64,000 nucleotides of DNA from Zymoseptoria tritici IPO323. Its lineage: Eukaryota; Ascomycota; Dothideomycetes; Mycosphaerellales; Mycosphaerellaceae. The stretch is taken from assembly GCF_000219625.1 (NCBI RefSeq), contig NC_018218.1, forward strand, positions 372,001-436,000. Reading direction: 5' to 3'. Below the pieces are notes generated by a model that had not been told where the DNA came from, did no database searches, and saw nothing but the letters and a program-made list of their open reading frames with translations. This document shows, piece after piece, positions 13,462-23,365 of the stretch. The first letter of the stretch is position 1; each line of letters opens with the position of its first letter. The translations under genes were made by a program, and so were the position numbers.

Positions 13462-15589
13462 GTTCTGGAACCTCAGCAGCCTCCAGCCTCACAAAAGCCC
13501 TTTCCTCCCGGCGTCGTTCTACAGTCCGGACCTGCTAAGTTTCCTCCGAATCGAATAGTAGTTTCTCGGAACATCCCACAAAGACTGTCTGCAGCGACCA
13601 ACGTTTCAAAAATTTCTCCCTCACGGTCCTGGCATTCCAAGTCCACCGCTATGAATCCAAGGCTCCTCTCGATGCATTGCCCATATCGAATGGCTTTTGA
13701 AGATCCAGACTATTGTTCTCGCGGAGACTTCTGAGAGCTGGATCCTGTGCTGATGCTGCACACGAGAGTATTGAGTCGATGCTGCGAAACGTCTAGTGCG
13801 GAAGATTTCGAGAACGAATCCTTGGCGGTTTCGATTCGAGATATCTCCCCCCTCGCGGATGTCCTCAACGCGCAAACGACTCGGTGGCGACGCCATTTGC
13901 CGGTCTAAAACCCGGTTCAATCAATCGAGGAGTCGAGGTGAGCTGAAGTGCAGGATTCGAGCTATTGGACGCTTCTTGGAATGCTGCTAGAGTATAATTC
14001 CATTTCCAAACCGATGAGTGCGGATACACTGCGCTACGCTGCGTCGGGCGAGAAGCAGTGTACGTCCGCTATTGCTCGAACCCCTCGGACGCTCTCGGAA
14101 ACATTTACGCACCAAATTCCCACTCTAGAGCAATGTCAGGATCGCTAGCAAGCCGGGAAATGCATGAATGGACGAAACACACTTCCGGGTGCAATGTTGC
14201 TACACTCGAGAATAAGTCGCCGGGCCACCCATCAAATCGGGAGACGTCGCTGCCGCTGCGGACGTCTTTACCAAGGCACTGGAGAAGAGGGACTCTGGGT
14301 TCCACGCCGAGGAAGTTGGAAGGTTGAAGTCAGAAGCATTTGAGAATTGAGACGGCGAAGTCAGGACGAGGTGCTCTGCAAGAACGGAGAGCAATGCAGA
14401 TCGAGCGATTTCGAGCTCGGTGCGCAGTTATCCTTCTCCCTAAACCAATGAGCGAGAAGGCTATCTCAACGAGACAACTGTGCATTGGAGAAGATGTAGC
14501 ATGGCCAGATTGATCGCGCGGCTTGGTCAGGAGACGACAAATCGCCAGAGCAAACAAAAACAGGCGTGAAACAACCGCAGCTCGGCAATGAAAGCATAGC
14601 GGCTTGAGGGTCGTGGTCGAAAAAGAAGGACCTCCTCAATGCGCTTACGACACCTCTGGTTCATCCGATCGACCGACCATTTATTCCAGCCAATAACCCC
14701 TTCGGCGCAGCCCATGCGAAACATCCAAGGATCCCATCAATTTCTCGATGCAACTACGCCTGCGATCGAGGCGTCTGCATGTCTCGAACATCGCATGTAT
14801 TGGTCCGGAGCTTGATCGTCCCAATGAAGCGAGCTGCAACAGAAGAAAGGGAGTCTACACGGCCGACTTTCATCACCCGGATACTGCGCCAATGTCCACG
14901 AGGCAATACCAATGACAGGCTGGTCCCGGAAACCTCAAGGCCTCAGTCTCGATCCGGAACTTAACTTCACGCAGCTCTGGGCGATGTCATTCTCTGGAAT
15001 GGCACGATTCGCCTCCATGAAGTGAGACCGAGCCTTTTACAGCGAGAGCTCATGGTCTGACGGGAAGGGACTTGATCAGGCAGGCTGCCAAAGCCAGCGC
15101 ATGTGTGTACTGGATCTTGATTCTGCCTGAGTGAAGATGGGAAAGCGCTAACGGCAGCAAACAATCTACGATGCGGCCGATGTTCTGTTCAGGCGGGCTG
15201 ATCATTGGTAAGATTTTGGCTGATGTGTCTAATCTCTGCAGCTTCCCGTGGAAGCACTGCCAATAATCCGGCTTCCGCTGTTTCTAGTCCACCGCACGTC
15301 TACGGCTCATGTCTCATCATTTCTTTATTCAATGATTACCAAACCCCAGCAATCACCTTTCTACGTCGATTCTCGTCATTTCCAGCCAGAGAGTGCCAAC
15401 AGAATTATGTTTCCGCTGATTTGCGCAGCTACTTCTTCGCCTATAAAATCACCCCAACTCCTCTCTTCCCTCCATCTCTCTCCTCCCAACCACCCACCAA
15501 CCAAATACCAAATACCAAACATCAGGGCCAAGCACGACCCTGTCCCCTTCACACCAAGACCCACTTCGCATCTTGACCGTCAATCAAAA
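13462..15589. other. Gene-poor spacer
   Basis: Only short frames on both strands. A GTAAGA donor (about 15208) and CTCTGCAG acceptor (about 15241) may belong to the 5' leader of the downstream zinc-ribbon gene, but the interval (about 34 nt) is short even for a fungal intron. No domain recognised. Confidence 0.35.
15442..15448 (+). promoter_or_regulatory. TATA box candidate for the GRF-type gene
   Basis: TATAAAA lies about 145 bp upstream of the ATG at 15590, followed by a pyrimidine-rich tract (CTCTCTTCCCTCCATCTCTC) suited to transcription start. Confidence 0.5.
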
Positions 15590-15967
15590 ATGGTCTCGAT
15601 CAACCTCCCCGCCGGCCCAGCCGAGCCAAACTGCTCCCGCTGCGGCGCCCACAACGACGACCTCACCAGACTCATCACCAAGACCTCCAACCGCAACGGC
15701 AACGCCGGTCGTCCATACCTCAAATGCCTTCCCTGTGAGCGCTTCGTCACTTTCGACGATCGCCGCGGCACCAGCGCAAACCACCAGCCATGCGACTGCG
15801 AGAAACCAAGCCGTCTCCAGCTCGCCGGCAAAGCCAAGGGACGCAAACTGCACTTTGTGTGTGCTACTGGGACTTGCGGGTTCTACACCGCGAAAGTCAA
15901 TGGGGAGGGGGATGTGGCTGTGATCGAGGAGGATCTCATTGGCAGGCTTGCGGGCTTGTTGATCTGA
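15590..15967 (+). CDS. Small GRF-like zinc-ribbon protein
   Basis: 125 residues, no intron; the ATG follows a CAAAA Kozak-like context. Near the N-terminus CSRCG is followed by GRPYLKCLPCERFVTFDDRRG, the Gly-Arg-x-Tyr/Phe pattern that gives GRF zinc fingers their name, and a second cysteine set follows (CDCEKPSRLQL, FVCATGTCGFYTAKV). This arrangement resembles small fungal GRF-like zinc-ribbon proteins of unknown role; in larger proteins GRF fingers bind single-stranded nucleic acid. There is no signal peptide or membrane segment. The specific function is unknown. Confidence 0.75.
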   Translation: MVSINLPAGPAEPNCSRCGAHNDDLTRLITKTSNRNGNAGRPYLKCLPCERFVTFDDRRGTSANHQPCDCEKPSRLQLAGKAKGRKLHFVCATGTCGFYTAKVNGEGDVAVIEEDLIGRLAGLLI

Positions 15968-16440
15968 GTCCGCTGTTGGAGAGTATGTGGAGTCTGCGAA
16001 CTCGAAGGTGGAATATTGTCGGAAAGGGTGATCCAGGGGGCGACGATGAGCTGTGTGGGCTGGGTAGTCTACTTTCTCCAACGAATCAGAGAGTATTAGA
16101 TGCTTGGATGTCAGGAGACTGATCGTCTCAGCTCTGACAAGGAATACAGCAGACGATTCGCGGTCAGACTAGGCAAATGGATTTCAGGGCGGGATGGGTC
16201 AAAATTGAGACGTCCGCTCGCTCTAGACTCACAATTCCAATTCACCTTTTTCGCACATTTAGCTCGACACCGTCTCTCCGAGTAGGGTCCTTGTTGATTG
16301 GGTGTGGTCTGCTATTTGCGGTTAAGAAGTGCAAGAAACTGGGTAGAAAAACGAGGAAGTGGAGGGCTTTCGTATCGAAGTGTCTACAAGGAGAACAGAA
16401 TAAAAGAACATCCGGCTAACTGCTACTCCTACCAAAACTA
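15968..16440. other. Intergenic leading into the repeat block
   Basis: No gene. CpA/TpG dinucleotides remain common up to about 16430, and the sequence then turns abruptly into TA-rich RIP-type sequence at the repeat starting near 16441. Confidence 0.5.
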
Positions 16441-17404
16441 GCCTTTGTAATAGAGCCTGCGGCGCCTAAATAGTTTTGCTAACCTTTTAAACGAGCCTAT
16501 GCCTCACGCGCTCGGGTATCGTACGTACGACCTCGCTTTAGGCTCGGTCTAGTACTTACTTCCCTTGTTGTTTGTTTGTTTGTTTGTTCCATTTACGTCC
16601 TTTCGGAGTCTAAGACTATATAGGACGGCTTTGCCATAAAGGCAAAGCAGTAGATCTAGTTACAATTAGATTTTTCGGTATTCTTTAACCTTAGGGGAGA
16701 CCCTGTGCCTAAGGCAATGCTAAAGGACTTTAAACAAATGCGAGACAAAGGAAATTAAACGAGTGTTGCAGCCCAAGGCTGCAGAATTTTCGCGCCAAGC
16801 TTTTGCAGAATTTTCAGCGGATCCTTCCGCTTCGCATATATGCTGCGAATTCGAAAGAGATGTAGCGTAAGGCGATATAGCGCAAAGGCGCAAAAAGCAG
16901 CTGTCTAACTCGCTGCCTTCTCTTGTCCTTAATATGCCTTTATAGAACTATATGCCGCCTTCTAGCGTATATAGCTACGTAGGTTAATCGCAGAGTTGTA
17001 GATTCTACCGAGTTCTAGCTCTTTAAAGTGTATATATACTTCCTTCGAGGGCGACGAAGTCTCTAGAGAAGGGACATACAATTTCGATTCGGATTTCGAG
17101 GAGGTACGCGTATAGGGCAGAGTAGACTACTTCTTTCTTCTTCTCGTTCGTAGCGTAAAGGGCTATTCGTTCGAATCGTGCTATTATTCTATTATAGCTC
17201 GTATTTCGAGGCGGATTTCGAGAAGGATTTCGGGCGGATTCGAGAGGTTTTCGAGGAGGTTTCTTCTAGACTATCTTAGTTTCCCTTCTAAGGAAGGTAC
17301 TTACGACGGCCACCGCGTAAAGGTGCAGTCTGTTCGGCCGTCACTTACTTCCCTTATTGCTAACGCTCGTTGCCTCGCTATATCGCAACTTCGGCTCGCT
17401 TGTC
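16441..17404 (+). repeat. Left copy of the block-end direct repeat, split by an insertion
   Basis: 16441-16570 continued at 17356-17404 matches 26612-26798 in the same orientation. Both contain GCGCTCGGGTAT, GTACGTACGACCTCGC, TTTAGGCTCGGTCTAG and TCGCAACTTCGGCTCGC; differences are mostly C/T and G/A. The left copy is interrupted by the (AAAC)-tailed retroelement. Direct repeats at both ends of the block fit LTRs or two copies of another element; no clear target duplication was found to decide. Confidence 0.65.
16571..17342 (-). mobile_element. SINE-like/short non-LTR retroelement, copy 1
   Basis: Inverted copy of the element at 19151-19952. Its 5' end (read on the minus strand, GACGGCCGAACAGACTGC) is at 17342 and its 3' tail (TTTG repeats on the plus strand, i.e. 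(CAAA)n) is at about 16566-16588. It is flanked by a duplication ACTTACTTCCCTT(G/A)TTG at 16554-16570 and 17343-17359. The related sequence at 26735-26753 has the same target without any insertion, an empty-site control inside the window. A poly-(AAAC) tail plus a long variable target duplication is typical of target-primed reverse transcription. Confidence 0.8.
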
Positions 17405-17894
17405 CGGTTATCTATGCCGGGAGTTAATCTACGCGGGAGTAATTACTTTTACCTATAGAAAATTAGCTAGATTGTTCTATTCTATTATTCTCCTTATAGA
17501 TACTTCGCTTTCGTATTATTAGGGATTGTTATTTACGAACAACCTCGTCTATAAGGGATATACTACTTAATTGTAGAACTAAAGGGACTAAATACCGCGT
17601 AGGTCCGTAAGACTACCGTAATTAACTATTATTCACCTTAATTATACTAACGATAGTAGTCCGCGGTCGAAGAGTCTCCTAGAGTTATATAGCACCTAGC
17701 GTTAAAAATCTTATACGGCGAAGCCTTCTACGAGTTAGTAAGGTCTACACATTACGCTATATTCGATTTACTACTCTTCGAGAATAGTAACAGTACATAC
17801 CGGAGTATAGGGTAGAGTATAGTCTATTCCTTTAGGGTTATACTAATTAAAGTAGTAGAGGCCGTAGGGCTTTTCGAGCGTAGCGGTATTATAG

Positions 17895-17938
17895 CCTAAA
17901 TGTCTTAGGGGAGTATAGTTAGAAAGAATACTCGGATA
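17895..17938 (+). repeat. Inverted repeat, left arm
   Basis: This 42-44 bp stretch (CCTAAATGTCTTAGGGGAG then TATAGTTAGAAAGAATACTC) is repeated almost perfectly in reverse complement at 23324-23365. The two arms enclose about 5.4 kb holding the second SINE-like copy and the solo LTR, consistent with terminal or subterminal inverted repeats of a DNA transposon. The same motif family recurs at 26533 and 26904. Confidence 0.6.
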
Positions 17939-19150
17939 AACTCGTATAGCTCGTATATATGCTAAGACTTAGAAATCCGACTTTATCTTACCGCTCTTCT
18001 ACCTTTATATACTACTTAATGTATTACTACACTATCGACATTAAGTAAAGCGATATTAGGACCTATAGAGCGTATTACGAGCTTTACGTTAAAAAAGGAA
18101 TTATCTAAATCGGCCGTGTTTTAAGCCTACTATAACTTTACTAAATTCACCGCTAGTTTTTAGCCCTTAACTACTAAAATAGACGATATTAGCGACTTAT
18201 CTATAGTAGATTTACCTTCCCTATCGGACTTCTACCGTAACTATAGTATACTACGTACTACTTAGGACGACTACCTTAACGACTTACTTAGTAAGGACTT
18301 CCTCGGCGACACGCTATCTACTAGCGTCCTTATAGGTCTACTACCGAGCGCTCTACCGGCTCTACGTAATTATAGTAGTAGAGCCTTTAATGCTATTAAC
18401 TTGCTAAGCGACTTACTAGCTCTACCGCCGCCCTTACGACTACCGGAGCATCTAGTGTCTATAGTATAGGCTCTATAGTAAGTAATCTATAAGGGCAACA
18501 AGACGAGTAAGGTGTCTATACCGGACGTTATAACCGTACTATAGCTACCTCTATTTCTAAGGGCTACTTAGCAACCTTATCTATTACTTACTTAAGAGTA
18601 GCGTAAGAGGGTCGAGTCGTTTATATAGGCTATAGACCCTAGCTACTTCGAGTATCTACGTAACGGTAAGGTATATAAGGATGCCGAATACTACTACTTA
18701 CGCCTCTAAGACTATACCTTTATAATAGGCTTCGTAGTCGTCTATACCTTAAGTATAGCGCAACGTAAGCTATATTACTATATCTACTACAGCGACGCTA
18801 TACGTAATAATAGGGAGTTTAAGGAAGCTATAAACGATAGCGACGACGAATACCGCTACCTACGAGCCCGCGCTACGAAGTATATTCGCGCTCGCTATTA
18901 TAAGTAGTCTTGTCGGTTATCCTTTAAGCGTATAAGGTAAGACGCGGAAGTTAAGAGGTAGATTCTTACTATCTACTACCTTAGCTATTACTATAAAGTC
19001 GCCCCCTTACTAACAGTCTATATAGTGCACTAAGGGCGATTGCCTAGCTACTACGAGGGCCTCGCATTAGCCGCTTAACTACGACTTACCGGCGAGTCCT
19101 ATAAGACCGCTTATTGCTAGCTCTCTACGAAGAATCTATAGCTTAATCGT

Positions 19151-19952
19151 GACGGCCGAACAGACTGCACCTTTACGCGGTGGCCGTCGTAAGTACCTTC
19201 CTTAGAAGGGAAACTAAGACAGTCTAGAAGAAACCTCCTCGAAAACCTCTCGAATCCGCCCGAAATCCTTCTCGAAATCCGCCTCGAAACACGAGCTATA
19301 ACAGAACAACAGCACGATTCGAACGAATAGCCCTCTACGCTACGAACGAGAAGAAGAAAGAAGCAGTCTACTCTGCCCTATACGCGCACCTCCTCGAAAT
19401 CCGAATTAAAATCGCATATCCCTTCTCTAGAGACTTTGTCGCCCTTAAAGGAAGTATATATATACTTTAAAGAGCTAGAACTCGGTAGAATCTACAACTC
19501 TGCAATTAACCTGCGTAGCTATATACGCTAGAAGGCGGTATATAGTTCTACAAAGGCATATTAAGGACAAGAGAAGGCAGCGAGTTAGACAGCTGCTTTT
19601 GCGCCTTTGCGCTGCATCGCCTTACGCTACATCTCTTTCGAATTCGCAGCGTGTGTACAAAGCGGAAGGATCCGCTGAAAATTCTGCAAAAGCTTGGCGC
19701 GAAAATTCTGCAGCCCCGGCTGCAGACAACGACACTCGTTTGATTTCCTTTGTCTTGCGCTGTTTTAAAGTCCTTCGGCAGATTCTGCTTGCAGGTCCTG
19801 CCTTAGGCACGGGGTTTCCCCTAAGGTCAAAGAATACCGAAAGAATTTAATTGTAAATAGATCTACTGCTTTGCCTTTATGGCAAAGCCGTCCTACATAG
19901 TCTTGGACTCCGAAAGGACGTAAATGGAACAAACAAACAAACAAACAAACAA
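19151..19952 (+). mobile_element. SINE-like/short non-LTR retroelement, copy 2
   Basis: About 800 bp, starting GACGGCCGAACAGACTGC and ending in five to six AAAC units (19928-19950). It is flanked by a perfect 14-bp target duplication TATAGCTTAATCGT at 19137-19150 and 19953-19966. Both copies share the same 5' end, so this is probably a complete short element and not a random 5' truncation of a LINE. Its 3' half keeps many CpA/TpG, while its 5' half is more eroded. There is no ORF long enough for a reverse transcriptase, so it must depend on another element's machinery. I did not find a convincing A-box/B-box pol III promoter. Confidence 0.8.
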
Positions 19953-20190
19953 TATAGCTTAATCGTAAGAAGTATTACAACCTTACGAACGGAGTTACGA
20001 AGTAGGGTAGCGGCGATTTAGAGACGGTTATTAACGCCCTACTTAGTGTACTAGTCGAGCTAGGCTTCTGCTATAAAGCCCGCTAGTTATATAAATATAA
20101 GCTATAGACTAGTATAGCGTTAAGGGCGTTACTCGAGTAAGTAGTATATTAGATGCTAAGGTAAGAGGTATTCGTAAGGCGCTTCTTGCT

Positions 20191-20480
20191 TGTCACGGGT
20201 GAACAATGTATACACGAGAGTTCAGAGTCTGTGTTGGATACAGCAAGTTCGATAAGGAAGCAGCCCAAAACCTCGCGGTAAGCGCAGAAAAGGATGTGGG
20301 CTGCCAAGACAAAGCACGGGGTTGCGCCGATACACGAGAGTTCAGAGTCTGTGTTGGATACAGCAAGTTCGATAAGGAAGCAGCCCAAAACCTCGCGGTA
20401 AGCGCAGAAAAGGATGTAGGCTGCCAAGACAAAGCACGGGGTTGCGCCACGTGTCATAGAAAGGGCGCCAGTCCCTCACA
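20191..20480. mobile_element. Solo LTR with 5-bp target duplication
   Basis: A 290-bp element with ends TGTCACGGG...CCCTCACA (TG..CA), flanked by the direct duplication TTGCT at 20186-20190 and 20481-20485. These are the ends and duplication size of an LTR retrotransposon; with no internal region it is a solo LTR left by recombination. Unlike its surroundings it keeps normal CpA/TpG content, so it inserted after most RIP in this block. It contains an internal 120-bp tandem duplication. Confidence 0.8.
20211..20448 (+). repeat. 120-bp tandem duplication inside the solo LTR
   Basis: Two copies (20211-20330 and 20331-20448) start TACACGAGAGTTCAGAGTCT and are identical except for one G-to-A change (GTGGG versus GTAGG near 20298) and the copy ends. 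The duplication must be recent. Confidence 0.95.
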
Positions 20481-22509
20481 TTGCTAGACTTCTCTATATA
20501 AGTAGACGCTACCTTTAATATAGAGCGTAGTAATCTACTCCTTAGTATAATAACTAGCGTTACTAACACTAGAAGGGGGTTTCCTATAGTATATAGTTTA
20601 ATAAAGAGCGAAAGCGCCGAGAGCTAGTACTTTATACTTACTATTGTTACTAATAACTATCTTAAGGGTGTACGAATGCTAAAGGTTATTATCTCTAACC
20701 GCGGTAAGGGGCTAACCGCCGCTATTCCGGATATACTATTTAGTATAGTAATCTAGTAATATTACTAATAGTACGCCGCCGCTAATATTACTAAGCGCAT
20801 TAACCTTAGTACTAAACGTAGAGCTACCGCCGTAGCGGTAGCTACGAAGGCTCGACTCCGAGTAATAGTAACTATAGCTATAGACTTACAACTAGGCTAC
20901 GCCGGCCTAGCTAATACTACCGAATCCTCTACTTAAGCCGTAGAAGTGCTAGAAGTAGCAGAAATAGTACTACTACTAGCCCGTGCGCGTAAGCCTAGCT
21001 ATATAAGAGAGGAGAAGGAGACCCTTACTAGGCTCGTCTAGCTATAGCTAAAGTTAGAGACTATAGAAGGTACTAACGAGATCGTAAAGTAGATACTCGT
21101 ACTGTTTACGATCGACGACAAGATCTACTTCTAGACTATATAGTTAGACGTAAAGGAGCGGCTATTAACGTACTATATTAAGCATCTACTAAACCTCGGT
21201 ACTAGCTTAACGTAGCGTATAGAGGTTAGTAATCGTAGTATAAAGGGCTATACGAATCTAACGTTTAACCTAAAGTAGTGCGTTAAGGGCATTACTATCT
21301 ATATTAATAAGGTGTTTAACGAGCTAGAGCTACTAGAATTTAATACGCTCGCCGGTACACCCCTTTAAGCTATTGCCGCTAATAACTAAGGCTACTTCGT
21401 AGAGCTTATAGGGGAGGCAACGGCATAGCTAGTAGAGCGACTCCTTAAGAGCTAGTATACCGCCCTCGAGATTAAGCGTAATGTCGACTGCATAAACCTT
21501 AGCCGCAGCGAGGATAATAAGGTGCTATATCCGATCCGTAATTACTATACGGACTATAGTAAAGTCGAGCAGTTTAGTACCCCTTATAGTTATATATTAC
21601 TAAAGGCTACTATTAAGAGGATTGCTATTCCTACTAGCATCTACTATTTACGCTAGTTTGCTCGTAATAGAGCTCTCGGCCGTATTAAATAGAAGCCGGA
21701 GTAGCTCCCTATATACGATATAGAGTTTAAGAGTCTATAGCTACTAAAGCGTATTAATGCTATAGACCGAGTTAAAGTAGCGTTTATGCGTATACTAGCC
21801 TTTACCGAGGGTGCATATAAATTAGGCGGCTCTTACTTTATAGACAATGTCGAGGCGTTTATAGTAAGTCGATTGCCTACTACTTAGTTTAGAGCGAACG
21901 TTACTAGCCTACCGTAAGCTCGTCTATTCGAGGCTCTAAGGAATAAATATAACGTCTATAAGGCTCGTAAGGGTAATAATAACGCTAGTAGCCGGCTTTA
22001 AACGAGCGCCGAGATAACGGCGACTACTACTTAATAAGTAGAGCGAACGGCGGCTTAAACGTAGGAAGTAATACTAGCCGTAGAGTAGAGGGTAAGGGAG
22101 CCTAAGGCGTTAGTAGCAGTAGCAACGGTAACGGTAATAGCAATAATAAGGGGTAGAAGGGCTCGTAGAGCGAGAGCCGGTAGAAGGGCTAGTAGAAGGG
22201 CTAGTAGAGCGAGGGATAGAGGGCGGGGTAGTATTAGTATAGCGCCGGTAGGCGGTAAGGGCGTAGCTACTACTAATCTTAGTAAGGAATCTATACTAGC
22301 TCCTATTAAGACTACCCCTATATCGTCGACCCCTCTAGTAACTAGTAGAGGTAGACCGATCCGTCGCCCTCGGAAGACGGTATATATCTTAAGCGTAGCT
22401 ACTAGTACGAGGCCGTAGATCTATTACTCGCGTAAACGACTTGTACAGAAGCTAGAAACGCCGAATCCGGGGTTAAACGCTCGGCTAATTAGAGCGCTAA
22501 GAACTCCTT

Positions 22510-22850
22510 TAACTTTCTCGTCGTTCTCGTCGAAGGTGCGGCGGTACTACTACTAGTATAGTAAGGGTAAGGAGCCGGCACCCGCTCCTTAAGGAGGCGG
22601 GTTATTATAGTATTATTATTATTAGAGTATAGTAGTAGTAGTAGTAATAATATATATATAGCTAGGAGCCCTACCGTCTACCGTAGACCTATAATTAAGC
22701 GATTCTACTCCTTATTATCGTTCTCGTCGTTAGCGGCACTACTACTAGTATAGTAAGGGTAAGGAGCTAGCCCCCGCCCCTTAAGGAGGCGGATTATCGT
22801 AGTATTATTATTGTTAGAGGGTTTTTAGTAGTAGTACAGCTATATATAGT
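22510..22850 (+). repeat. About 191-bp tandem duplication in the RIP block
   Basis: CTACTACTAGTATAGTAAGG followed by GTAAGGAG and CCTTAAGGAGGCGG occurs near 22547 and again near 22738. The copies have diverged mainly by transitions; a TAT/TAG trinucleotide-like run follows the first copy. Confidence 0.65.
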
Positions 22851-23323
22851 ATTACTATTTTGTTCCTTTTAATTATATAGCTATACCTCTTAGTTAAGTA
22901 GTAGTAAAGGCTACTCCTCTATTTACTAGCCCTTATAGTAACGTTTAGTTTAAGAGCTAGTAGCTATCGCCTAAGGGGTAGGGGACTCTTCCGCTCCGGC
23001 GACGAATTTTTTGCTCCTACCTAGTTAGGAAGTTATAGAAAAGTTCCCGATTAGGCTTAGCGCAAAGCCCGGAAGTAGAGCTATATTAACACTTTATCTT
23101 TTGCTTTATTTATTAGTAGTAGAAAGGGTAGATTAGTAAAGGGGCTCGAGTATTCGTTTCTCCTTCTATTAACTACCTCCTTTAGCGTCCTTAGTTTAAG
23201 GCGATCTAGAGAGCCCTTTTACTAAGGCTACTAGCGTTAGTAAGACTTTATCTTTTTAGTATTACGTTTTAGTCGGAAAACTTCCTTTTTTAGCTTAGCG
23301 TAAAATTTCGCTTAGTTACCTAG

Positions 23324-23365
23324 TATCCGAGTATTCTTTCTAACTATACTCCCCTAAGACATTTA
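23324..23365 (-). repeat. Inverted repeat, right arm
   Basis: Reverse complement of 17895-17938. Both arms carry identical RIP-type changes relative to the unmutated form at 26851-26904. Confidence 0.6.

Noticed and set aside
17100..19150. Search for a surviving ORF in the first RIP block
   Set aside because: All frames have stops every few dozen codons; no family could be named safely.
20211..20448. Possible CRISPR-like array
   Set aside because: Two adjacent 120-bp units without spacers in a eukaryotic transposon block.
20206..20487. Overlapping ORFs on both strands with repeated peptide
   Set aside because: They result from the 120-bp duplication inside the solo LTR, not from a gene.
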